Source: Sanderia malayensis
Lineage: Eukaryota > Cnidaria > Scyphozoa > Semaeostomeae > Pelagiidae
Reading direction: 5' to 3'
Length of the DNA stretch: 64,000 nt
NCBI GenBank assembly: GCA_013076295.1
Contig: RQOL01000616.1
Span: 5,484,392-5,548,391, forward strand
The notes below the pieces were generated by a model. That model was not told the origin of the DNA. It saw only the letters and a list, made by a program, of their open reading frames with translations, and searched no databases. The translations under genes and the position numbers were made by a program. This document shows, piece after piece, positions 10,211 to 20,043 of the stretch. Every line of letters begins with the position of its first letter. Position 1 is the first letter of the stretch.

Positions 10211-11541
10211 TTGATTAGATATCTGTTAAATCCACGATTCTTGGTAGTTTCACTTGCTTTCCATAGTCTTCAATGTCATTTATAGCATTTATAAGGGCAC
10301 CGGCTTGGCATATGCTATTTATCCTAACCATGCACCTGACAAGGTATGTAATAGTTTTCTTGATGTGTATTTTAATCTCTTTGAAAACGGCACAGCTGAT
10401 AAAAGCAGACAATTGAATAGGCGCACGTTTTATTCAGAACAAAAACTATCAGCATCAGCAACAAGAACAAGTACAAGCAAAAGTAAATCTAGAACTAAAA
10501 CTAAGTCTATTTTATAAAGAGTAACAATAAATGACCCATGATCTACAAAGATCCCAACAATGTAAATATAAAAGCTATAACCTAAACAACCTCTAGGTCA
10601 AATAGATCATTTGAGTCATTTTCTCTAACAACATCTAGCTACTACAGGTTCCCATTAAGTAGCATTAATTTACTTTACAATCATGTTATTACCTTATGCA
10701 CGAAATTTATATGTTTAAAGATTGAAGAACGTGATCATGGTTTCTATAGCGAAGAGAATGAAGTTTACAAACATTCCTGCATAATTAACTCCTAAATTTA
10801 AGCAGATTTTAAAAATGCAAAAAATTTAAATCCTTGTAAATATCAATGCCTTTTTTATAAATGCATCATTGATATTTACAAGGATGCTGCCATGCACATT
10901 GCACAAACTGAAGTTTGATGCACTACTCTTTATTCAGACAGGAAAATTTGCAGTTTTTCAATTGTTTATATCAGCCTTGTAGTACAATTTCGTGCAATTT
11001 TGGTCAATCTGGCTCCAGCTTCTTTTAAGACAGTTTCTTAGAAAAACTTGCAGTAATGTTTTTCATAATTAATGTACTTTTGAACAATGAAGATCATATG
11101 CGTTTGAGAATTAGTTTAGTTGAATAATGAATTAAGAAACCGACAATTTATGAAAGCTTTATCTTATATAAAGATATTATACTTTTTTCATTTAAACTGT
11201 TTACTGCATGATTTTTTTAAAACTTTGGCTTGCCAAAAATATTTGTACCTGTTTATTGTTCGAAGGAATAAGAATAAATTCATTGATATTTTAAAAAAGG
11301 AAAGCTTTACACAGCAGAAATTGATAATGTGCCGGAAATAATCAATCTTTTTCACACTTTAAAGGCGTCAATACTTTTTATAGAACTCGCTAATCATGCA
11401 GTTACATGTTTTTCATGTAAAACATTTGGTTCTAGAACTAAATTCAGGCGTTTATTGGTCAATAATTATCAGTGATTGGATAGAAGCAATTTAATTCTCT
11501 CCTTACTTAAACGAGTATTTATAAATAGTGTGGACATTTGT
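10211..11541. other. Intergenic spacer between receptor loci
   Basis: AT-rich with no recognisable gene. It holds short frames of 70-90 codons on both strands without family resemblance. A short imperfect inverted repeat of TTGATATTTACAAGG-like sequence occurs around 10830-10885. Confidence 0.4.
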
Positions 11542-12426
11542 CTAGTTCTGCTCATTTGAAGTTTTGCGAGATGACAATTCATACGATCTATCGTCTCTGC
11601 TACTTTGTAAACAACAACATTTCTGCATGAACAATTTCCTTGTGTCGGCTTGAAGGAATATGTATATGATAGGGTCTGTCATAAGCCCAAAAGTAGTAAC
11701 TATGACTAGTGGATCCGGGAATTCAACTATGTCTCCATAATATACATACTTGACTACATCTATTATGCCCACGAAAATGATAAATGTGAAGATAATCAAA
11801 CCAGCTATTATGAAGAATTGTTTATTTCTGATGAGGATGTGACGATTTCGTCTTGCGTTATTTTCATTTGACGGTGGTAGATTGTTGATTTGTCTTCCTG
11901 GACGCCGTCTGGGTGATATTTTCACCAAAATCGAACCATACGTAATCAGAAATAAAAGAACCATTATGACATCCAGAGCTATGGTTATTCCCATGCTGCA
12001 ACATAGCGCGAATTTGTCGTAAATGTTGAGAAGAACTCCAAAAATTGCACCAAAAACCCATACAATTATCGATGACTTAATCACACGGGATTTGGTGACA
12101 AAGACTCTGTGCCTCAGTGGAAACATGGCACTGAAAAATCTGTCAATGTTCATCAGATACATAACAAAATACAAAGCTATGTAGGAAGATGCTACCACAA
12201 CAAATGCGATTCGTAGCACTTCGTAGGTAGTATTGCTTAATTGTAGTATGGCTGTTAATATTTGACTTAGGGCGATCATCGCTTCAGTGATACTGAGATT
12301 AATCAAATGATATTTGTTGCAACCAGGACGAGGGGTAAGAATTAGTAGATAAATTCCCAAAATGTTTAATATAAGTGGTACCAGAAAAAGTGGCAGCTTG
12401 ACATAAACCAGCAAGATTTGGCCCAT
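11542..12426 (-). CDS. Divergent class A GPCR, subfamily Z, copy 1 (extended C-tail)
   Basis: Intact 294-aa single-exon gene from ATG 12426; an in-frame stop lies a few codons upstream, so this start is secure. N21 (1.50), Glu48 at 2.50 in NLSITE, IDR (94-96), RRRPGRQ in intracellular loop 3, NARRNRH before TM6, DPIIY (251-255), helix 8 FLQADTRKLF, then a Cys triplet (270-272) that could be palmitoylated. Position 3.25 is Leu71; the only loop-2 cysteines are the pair at 142-143. TM6 lacks both Trp6.48 and Pro6.50. The paralogous stop after ELSSR is changed here from TAA to AAA, adding seven residues (KTSNEQN). Function by family: membrane receptor; ligand unknown. Confidence 0.86.
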   Translation of the reverse strand: MGQILLVYVKLPLFLVPLILNILGIYLLILTPRPGCNKYHLINLSITEAMIALSQILTAILQLSNTTYEVLRIAFVVVASSYIALYFVMYLMNIDRFFSAMFPLRHRVFVTKSRVIKSSIIVWVFGAIFGVLLNIYDKFALCCSMGITIALDVIMVLLFLITYGSILVKISPRRRPGRQINNLPPSNENNARRNRHILIRNKQFFIIAGLIIFTFIIFVGIIDVVKYVYYGDIVEFPDPLVIVTTFGLMTDPIIYIFLQADTRKLFMQKCCCLQSSRDDRSYELSSRKTSNEQN

Positions 12427-13759
12427 GGTTTCTACTTACATTTATTTCGCCTTGCAAAATATTTGAATAAATGATAGAGTAATCGATAGAATCAATGTTC
12501 AATTGATCAGATACCAATTAATGTTGCGATTCGTTGCAATCTTGTCCTCTTTTCACACTCTTAAAAGTCATACCTTGTGTTTATATTCGGAGCTGAGTTC
12601 TTTATGATTTTAAGAAACACCAGTTGTCCAATGAGTGATCGATATTCTTGGGCCAGCTGGCTGATAATTGAACTCAGTTTCAGACTTGTTTTAAAGGTTG
12701 TGGTTGTTGCTATTATTTAGTGAATTGCCCAGTTTGGGACATTTACCTGTCGTTTGTTGTAACATTTTTTGCCGTCTCTTCCACTGCATCTTTACATTTA
12801 AATTCCGTCCGAAGACTAAAACCAACCATGATTAATCAGGACAATGAACTGGCACCTCTCATGAGCGCCAGCGAACCCGACGAGGCCGGAATTTAACGGT
12901 GCTTCTCTCCTTTTTACAAGAATTCAATTTTAAGATAATTATGCTGGCTTACAATAACGAAAAGAATAGGTCTTTTTAGAGTTTTTTCCTTCATATTTTA
13001 TGTTGTTATGCCAACATACCAAAAGTAACGGATTGTTGGAAAGTGTGCACACACTGTGTCACTTAAATTTTAGTACTTTTGCGTTGCACCAAACATAGAA
13101 GGGCTTATTTCAGATTTGTTTTTACGAAACTTTGTGTCTTTAGAATTCGATAGTGTGGTTTTGATCAACCATGAACATTGACAAAGTAAACTTCACAATT
13201 TCGTACATTTTTATTGCATAAAACATTTGGGCGTACATAACTTAGAGTGCAGATGGAGCATAACAAAAGAATTCACAAAAATGTTGGGTTGAGCTTTGAA
13301 GTTAAGCATTTTCATGCCGCGCTCAAACTAAAGCCAATAAACTCATTTTTAAACTGGAAATTGCAGTTTCTTAATTTTTTAAAAGTACTATTTTTGTAAT
13401 TTTTGCAATCCTAGTTCTAGTTTCTTGCAAAACAGGTCAAAAATTTTTACCTGTTTAAAAATTGCGAAATAAGAATAATTCATTGATATTATGTTGTAGA
13501 CAAAGGAAGCTTTCCACCGCAGAAATAAATAATGTGCCTGAAATAATCAATCTTTCGACACTTTAAAAACATCAATACTTTTATGAAATTCCCTACTCGC
13601 GTATTTACTCGCTTTTAGATGAAACATCTGGTCCCTTTACTAAATTCAGGCGTTAATTGGTCAATAATTATTATTGATTGGATAGAAGCATTCTTATTGT
13701 GTCTATACTTTGGGCGAATGTTTATAATTCGTGTGAACTTTTGTTTCGTCATTTAAAGT
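12427..13759. other. Spacer upstream of Z copy 1 / downstream of Z copy 2
   Basis: Leader and flank homologous to 6890-7480 (including the 22-codon frame at 12828-12896), followed by AT-rich DNA without recognisable genes. A splice-donor-like GTAAGTA lies just upstream of the receptor ATG and is shared by the Z copies. Confidence 0.45.
12828..12896 (+). other. Second copy of the 22-aa open frame
   Basis: Same ATG context, length and TAA stop as 7398-7466, with two amino-acid differences near the C-terminus. It lies about 400 bp from the start of receptor Z copy 1, on the opposite strand (divergent). Confidence 0.3.
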
Positions 13760-14623
13760 TTAGCGAGATGACAATTCATATGATCTATTGTCTTCGTTAC
13801 GTAGTAAACAACAACATTTCTGCATAAGCAGTTTCCTTGTGTCAGCTTGAAGGAATATGTATATGATAGGGTCTGTCATAAGCCCAAAAGTGCTAGCTAT
13901 GATCAGTTCATCTGGGAAATCAGCTATGTTTCCATAATATATATACTTAACCATATTTATCAAGGCTACGAAAATGATAAATGTGAAGATAATCAAACCA
14001 GCTATTATGAAGAGTTGTTTATTTCTGATGAGGATGTGACGATTTCGTCTTGCATTATTTTCATTTGACGATGGTAGATTGTTGATTTGTCTTCCTGGAC
14101 GCCGTCTGGGTGACATTTTCACCAAAATACAGCCATATGTAATCAGAAATAAAAGAACCATTATGACATCCAGAGTTATTACAAATTTCATTTTGCAGCA
14201 TAGCGCGAATTCGTCGTAAATGTTAAGAAGAACTCCACAAATTGCACCAAGAACCCATGAAATTATAGATGACTTAATCACACGGGATTTAGTGACAATA
14301 ACTCTGTGCTTCAGTGGAAACATAGCACTGAAAAATCTGTCAATGTTCATCAGATACATAACAAAATACAAAGATATGTAGGAAGATGCTACCACAACAA
14401 AGGCGATTCGTAGTAGTTGGTAGGTAGCATTGCTTAGTTGTAGTATGGCTTTTAATATTTGACTTAGGGCGATCATCGCTTCAGTGATACTGAGATTAAT
14501 CAAATGATATTTGTTGCAACCAGGACGAGGGGTAAGAATTAGTAGATAAATTCCCAAAATGTTTAATATAAGTGGTACCAGAAAAAGTGGCAGCTTGACA
14601 TAAACCAGCAAGATTTGGCCCAT
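13760..14623 (-). CDS. Divergent class A GPCR, subfamily Z, copy 2
   Basis: Intact 287-aa single-exon gene from ATG 14623. Same architecture as Z copy 1: NILGIY in TM1, NLSITE (Glu2.50), IDR after TM3, RRRPGRQINNL loop, DPIIY, FLQADTRKL, CCC, and the normal terminus ELSSR with TAA. Loop-2 CC pair present (FALCC), no Cys3.25. Differences from Z copy 1 concentrate in extracellular loop 2 and the TM6-TM7 loop (for example NIADFPDEL), as expected if ligand-facing parts diverge first. Family role: seven-pass receptor; ligand unknown. Confidence 0.86.
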   Translation of the reverse strand: MGQILLVYVKLPLFLVPLILNILGIYLLILTPRPGCNKYHLINLSITEAMIALSQILKAILQLSNATYQLLRIAFVVVASSYISLYFVMYLMNIDRFFSAMFPLKHRVIVTKSRVIKSSIISWVLGAICGVLLNIYDEFALCCKMKFVITLDVIMVLLFLITYGCILVKMSPRRRPGRQINNLPSSNENNARRNRHILIRNKQLFIIAGLIIFTFIIFVALINMVKYIYYGNIADFPDELIIASTFGLMTDPIIYIFLQADTRKLLMQKCCCLLRNEDNRSYELSSR

Positions 14624-15431
14624 GGTTTCTACTTACATCTATTTCGGCTTGCAAAATATTTGAATAAATGTTAGAGTAATCGACAGAATCAATGTTCAAT
14701 TGATCAGATACCAATTAAGGTCGCGATTCGTTGCAATCTTGTCCACTTTTCACACTCTTAAAAGTCATACTTTGTGTTTATATTGGGAGCTGAATTCCTT
14801 GTGATTTTAAGAAACGCCAGTTGTCCAGTGAATGATCGATGCTCTGGGGCCAGCTGGCTGGATAATTCAACTCAATTTCAGTCTACACTTTTTTTTTTTA
14901 ATAAGCAACTAGACTTTGGTCCAGCCCTGAAAGTTGCTTAAAATTTTGGATATTTTAGCCCTTAAAGTTGCTTAAAAGTTGCTTAAACGTATAACAGCCT
15001 CTCCTGTCCCCAGGGTACCACTCCTAAGTTCGTGGGTCAAAATCATCAACTGTAACGCCTTCAACACAAGACTTAAGAGACAGTAAGTGTAAACATGTTA
15101 GTCAAGAACTTCAACAGCACAGTGAACATTCGTGCCCAGTTTTAGCATTTTAAAATAAATGACGTCTGAATTCTTAGTTGCTAACAGTAACTCAATTAAG
15201 CCCTCGAGTTGCTTAATGTTAGGGTCAATCCAGCCCTAGTTGCTTATTGAGCGGTTGCTTATTAAAAAAAAAAAGTGTAGTCTTAAAGCTTGTGGTTGTG
15301 TTTATTGGTCAATACTTATCATTGGTTGGATAGAAGCAATCTAATATTGTCTATACTTGAGCGAATGTTTACAATTTGCGTGAACTTTTGTTTCGTCATT
15401 TAAAGTTTAGCGAGATGACAATTCATATGAT
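14624..15431. other. Spacer with an inserted TIR element
   Basis: Contains the Z leader (14630-14880), the 14883-15280 element, and the 3' flank of the next receptor relic. No coding gene. Confidence 0.5.
14883..15280. mobile_element. 398-bp non-autonomous TIR element
   Basis: Begins CTACACTTTTTTTTTTTAAT then AAGCAAC and ends with the reverse complement (GTTGCTTATT, a run of A, GTGTAG). Internally it repeats GTTGCTTAA-type motifs in both orientations. It interrupts the leader-flank sequence that is continuous at the homologous positions near 7245 and 12690. No transposase frame. The target-site duplication is ambiguous (AGTCT-like on both sides). Confidence 0.75.
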
Positions 15432-15660
15432 CTATCGTCTTCGTTTTTGTAAACAACATTTCTGCATGAACAGTTTCCTTGTGTCAGCTTGAAGGAATAT
15501 GTATATGATAGGGTCTGTCATAAGTCCAAAAGTACCAGCTATGAGTAATGGATCTGGGAATTCAGCTCCGTTTTCATAATATATATACTTAACCATATCT
15601 ATCAAGGGTACGAAAATGATAAATGTGAAGATAATCAAACCAGCTATAAAATTGGCGAAT
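15432..15660 (-). pseudogene. Subfamily Z receptor fragment, TM6-TM7 only
   Basis: Reads AGLIIFTFIIFV, TM7 with DPIIY, FLQADTRKLFMQK, then a small deletion that changes the C-terminus to QKRRR before a stop. Upstream of about 15650 the homology to intact Z genes ends abruptly, so TM1-TM5 are gone. No plausible start codon. Confidence 0.85.
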
Positions 15661-17558
15661 CTCAGAGTGTTGTCTTGGTCAATTATTAATTACCTAAATA
15701 AGTTACACAAGTTTGGACATATATACTGCAGAAAAGCAGAAACATTTTGGGCATACATCTTAGAGTGTAGATGAATTGTCATAGAATTCTCAGAACAACT
15801 GTAATCAGCTTCATGATGTAACACATCTATAATTTATACTAGCAACAACAATTAGTAGATAAATTCCGAAATTATTTAATATAGAAATGGCACGGGACTA
15901 TAGGTGCCAGCTCGGCATAGAGCAGCAAGATTGGCTCCTGGTATCTACTTAGATCTGATGCACTTTGCATATTTTTTGAGCACATAATAGAAATATTGAC
16001 ACAATCAAAAGTTCACTTCTTCATACATTCGTTAAATTTGTTGTTTTTTGCATTCTCGCTTACTTTCACGCTTTTCAATGTCATATAATATTACACCTGC
16101 CATTTCTATAAATTTTTATCTACACCTGCCTATCTTGGGTTTATTATCTAAGATGTGCTGTTTCAAAAACAATATAATAATATACATAACATTGTAATTT
16201 GTTTTCAATTGGTTTTAAAACGGTAATATTAGTTATAGCAGGTTTCTTGTTAAATACGAACCAATGTATGCCATTACAATGTATGCTTTGTTCATATACA
16301 TCTAAAGATCAACTAAGATAATTATGGTTAATATAGGGAAGGAAATAAAGCATTGAAGCTTGGCCGCATAATTAATTGCAACCCAAAATGCACTTTAAGA
16401 TTATTTAACTAAAACAAACACTTTTTGTTATTATTTTGTGAAAATTCTATGGTCAACTATAAATAATGGAAAAGTCCATGATGATTAATTTTAACATAAT
16501 TTAAGGATCTCTTTATTTATACCTGAAACGACGCACGGAAAGTTATAGTTTCGTACCCTGGGAAACGACTTGATAATAAAGGTCAGAGTTACGCACAACA
16601 CGGTTTTGAGAACGTTCTTATCATTCCCTCCTATTGTAAAGAAAAGTTACTATGTGTTTCGCTATACATAATGTCATAGCATTTATGGTCAATGCTTTAT
16701 TTTAACGCCGAGTTTAACATACTTTTGTGATCAAATCACAATAAAACAGGCACCAAAATAACCGATCAAGATTCAAATTTTAATTTTTGTAGAAATAAAG
16801 AATGTGATTTTTTGCTACAGTAGGCCTTTAATGCCACATTCCAAACTACAGTCAAACCTCTAATAGCGGTCACTTTTAAAAGCTCAAGGGACCGTCAAAG
16901 GGAATTACTAAAAAATTTATCAAATCTCACGCTAGATTCATGTTATGCGCCTGGATGTTGTTCTGTAGACACCTGGGTGTCGTTAGAATGACCAAAACAG
17001 TAAATATATCCCACAAATCTCTAAAGGAATAATGTGAATGACAAACGCATGGGCCTATTCTATTTATCAATCGTTCTGAGTGACATCATTAGTTACCAGA
17101 CTTCTACGTTCTTTGAACCTAGAACAATTCGTCTTTCAAAGAATATTTTATAAAGTAAGTTTGGTAGAATTACAATGGCAGAAATTTCGAGGCAACAAAA
17201 AGAAGTACTAATCCAACACTTAAATCCAGTCATCCGTATCATGCAAGAATCAATGTTTTGATAAGACAACCCTTCGTGATTGCAATTCTTTATTTCAGTG
17301 AAAACATTTCACCCAACTTCTCAGATATAATTATGAAAACAAATTGGGAAAATTCCTGGATAACATAGATTATAAATTTTTTCCATTTGAACACGAAAGA
17401 AAACCAGAACAGTTAATTTTTTGCTGGAAACTACTAGTGCGAATACGGAAAAGAAATCTTTAAAATGAGTAGATATTTTTACCTGATTATCAATCAAAGA
17501 AATAAGAATCAATTTTGGCAAGTTGATGATGTAAATGCATCTGTATAGACTTTATGTC
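15661..17558. other. Intergenic with receptor debris
   Basis: Apart from the TM1 fragment at 15845-15965 there is no recognisable gene. A sequence at about 16850-16910 (ACAGTCAAACCTCTAATAGC) resembles one end of a TA-target TIR element, but no partner end was found. The stretch 17320-17550 shows weak similarity to 3' flanks of other Z receptor loci. Confidence 0.45.
15845..15965 (-). pseudogene. Degenerate TM1 fragment of a subfamily Z receptor
   Basis: The sequence from ATTAGTAGATAAATTCC through GGTATCTACTTA matches, with substitutions and small indels, the TM1/start region of the intact Z genes (compare 14530-14637). It has no usable frame and is more decayed than the other relics, so it is probably an older loss. 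Confidence 0.65.
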
Positions 17559-18419
17559 TTAACGAGATGACAATTCATATGATCTATCGTCTCTGCTACT
17601 TTGCAAGCACAATTTCTGCATGAACAATTTCCTTGTGTCAGCTTGAAGGAATATGTATATGATAGGGTCTGTCATAAGCCCAAAAGCACCAGCTATAATC
17701 AGTGCATCTGGAAATTGAACTTTGTCTCCATAATATACATACTTGACTACATCTATAGAGGCTACAAGAATGATAAATGTGAAGATAATCAAACCAGCTA
17801 TTATGAAGAATTGTTTATTTCTGATGAGGATGTGACGATTTCGTCTTGCGTTATTTTCATTTGACGATGGTAGATTGTTGATTTGTCTTCCTGGACGCCG
17901 TCTGAGTGACATTTTTACCAAAATACAGCCATATGTAATCAGAAATAAAAGTACCATTACGACATCGAGAGCTATGGTTATTCCCATGGTGCAACATAGC
18001 GCGAATTCGTCGTAAATGTTAAGAAGAGCTCCACAAATTGCACCAATAACCCATACAATTATCGATGACTTAATCACACGGGATTTAGTGACAATAACTC
18101 TGTGCTTCAGTGGAAACATAGCACTGAAAAATCTTTCAATGTTCATCAGATACATCACAAAATACAAAGCTATGTAGGAAGATGCTACCATAACAAATGG
18201 GATTCGTATTAGTTGGTAGGTAGCATTGCTTAGTTGTAGTATGGCTGTTAATATTTGACTTAGGGCGATCATCGCTTCAGTGATACTGAGATTAATCAAA
18301 TGATATTTGTTGCAACCAGGACGAGGGGTAAGAATTAGCAGATAAATTCCCAAAATGTTCAATATAAGTGGTACCAAATATATTGGCAGCTTGGTATAGA
18401 CCAGCAAGATTTCGCCCAT
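17559..18419 (-). CDS. Divergent class A GPCR, subfamily Z, copy 3
   Basis: 286-aa single-exon gene. The open frame reaches a TTG at 18449, but the first ATG is 18419-18417 (MGEILLVY), the same start as in the paralogues. Landmarks: NILGIY, NLSITE, a TM3 end reading NIER instead of NIDR (Asp3.49 to Glu), RRRPGRQ loop, DPIIY, FLQADTRKLFMQK, ELSSR terminus. Loop-2 CC pair present, no Cys3.25, no Trp6.48 or Pro6.50. An ATG further upstream in the same frame is separated from it by a TGA stop, so no longer N-terminus is available. Ligand unknown. Confidence 0.86.
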   Translation of the reverse strand: MGEILLVYTKLPIYLVPLILNILGIYLLILTPRPGCNKYHLINLSITEAMIALSQILTAILQLSNATYQLIRIPFVMVASSYIALYFVMYLMNIERFFSAMFPLKHRVIVTKSRVIKSSIIVWVIGAICGALLNIYDEFALCCTMGITIALDVVMVLLFLITYGCILVKMSLRRRPGRQINNLPSSNENNARRNRHILIRNKQFFIIAGLIIFTFIILVASIDVVKYVYYGDKVQFPDALIIAGAFGLMTDPIIYIFLQADTRKLFMQKLCLQSSRDDRSYELSSR

Positions 18420-20043
18420 GGTTTTACTTACATTTTGTGTAGCTTGCAACTCATTTGAATATATGGTAGATCAATTGACAAAATCAATGTTCATTTGATC
18501 AGACGTGTGTTAAATTCACGATTCATTGCAATTTCATTTGGTTTTCACATTCTTTAATGTCATATATTGCATTTATGTAAGCACCTGCTGCACTGAGGCT
18601 AATTATCTTGCAATATACAGCCTGACAAGGAATGCAATAGTTTACTTCGTATATTTTTAAATCGATTTTAAAACTAAGGTTTTCACTAGAGTAGGTTTCT
18701 AGTTAAATAACAATAAGGTTTTTTACGCAAATTACTCGCAGTAAGGATTAATTGGGATTATTTTGGTAAATATGGTCAGGAGAATTACGTTTTGAAAGTT
18801 GGAACTTAATTTCGGCGTCCCAGAGTGCATTTCGTAATCTTAAATTCAACACACCTTTATGTTAATATCTTTGATAAAGTGCCATACCAGATGCCCACAG
18901 AGTGTAACTGCTGGATTATTATTGCCGATGATTATATATATATTAAATATTTTAATCAAGTAAAGTTCACTTGCTCGCTCAGTAGCTCAGCTTAGGCCTG
19001 ACATTTTTAATGTTGTTTTTACTGAATTCCCAAAGAGAAAGATGTAGATGGACGATTGTTGAGTAATTGACAGCTTTGTAATAAGCTATGCTCATCTGTG
19101 CACTGCATCCTGTAGCTCTTGTTGTCCAAGAAGCAGATTTGAGAAGAACATGCGATGGCCACACCCATGTAGCACATGGGTACACGCAGCGTTTCGTAAA
19201 GCACGCATTGTTTATTAAATATTCACAAAACGAGAGCAATGATTCAATTAATAAGAGTTTACTGCAATCAGATGTTATCATGAGGAAACATTGGTCATCC
19301 TTTCCCAAGGTCCATCATTTAAACAGCCCGTTCAGTTTGTTTTACATAAAGAGCCGAGACACAATCATATTATACGAATCACTTGTACAGTGTATGCAAT
19401 TGAAGAGTGTATACACTCGTTTGTCCACTCGTTATTGTCTAATATGTGGATAAAAGCTCTATACAGCAAACAACAGATGTGAAAATGGCGAAATTCTCCC
19501 AGCAAAACGGCGAGGATTGTGAATTGTAGGGTGACGAATGGCTTGAATCTACCTGACGCACACCCCTTTTGAGAGCAGCCCAGATCCATGGAGATTGATA
19601 TCCATTGATTAGAAGTGGAAACAAAACCATTACCATCTGTAAAACAAGGCCAGGGAAAACGTCAGGTGGTACTTGAGGCTCGGTGATTATCATCACTAGC
19701 CTAATAATCCTGTCTTTTATCATCGCATATTATACGATAACTTTCTATAAATTTACAAACACTGCCGAGAGGAATTCATTTGGTTGTCAGAAGCAGCCTT
19801 GGACAGTGGCAAGGAATTCTAATTAAAACGGTGAGATAAGCTTTTGTTTGAACATCTTCTTGCCATTCTGAGCTCATCAATTGATCAGGCGGTGTGCGTG
19901 TATTGCTTACTGCTATTGATTTAACTCCATAACACAGTTTGATCTCCCTCCTTTTTTCCATTTACAGACAACATTCGCAACAGCCAGTCTTATCTATTGC
20001 AGCAAGCAAAAGTCAATCAGCTAATTGGTTACGTCCAGCAGAC
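18420..20043. other. Intergenic, receptor cluster to Pax
   Basis: No gene recognised. Several overlapping frames of 60-120 codons occur at 18979-19723 on both strands, but none resembles a known family. A possible exon on the minus strand at about 19553-19639 has acceptor and donor sequences but no partner. A good acceptor (TTTCCATTTACAG) at 19967 may open the Pax 5'UTR/first coding exon. Confidence 0.45.

Noticed and set aside
12427..12517. N-terminal extension of the Z receptors (NIDSIDYSIIYSN...)
   Set aside because: The leader is homologous in all copies, but its start is TTG or GTG in most, is out of frame with the receptor in two loci, and is stopped in the third, so it is 5' leader rather than ectodomain.
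16848..16910. Sequence like one end of a TA-target TIR element
   Set aside because: No matching inverted end found nearby, so no element could be bounded.
19439..19723. 94-codon minus-strand frame with a hydrophobic stretch and a possible exon at 19553-19639
   Set aside because: No family resemblance and no partner exon; overlapping frames on the other strand are equally long.
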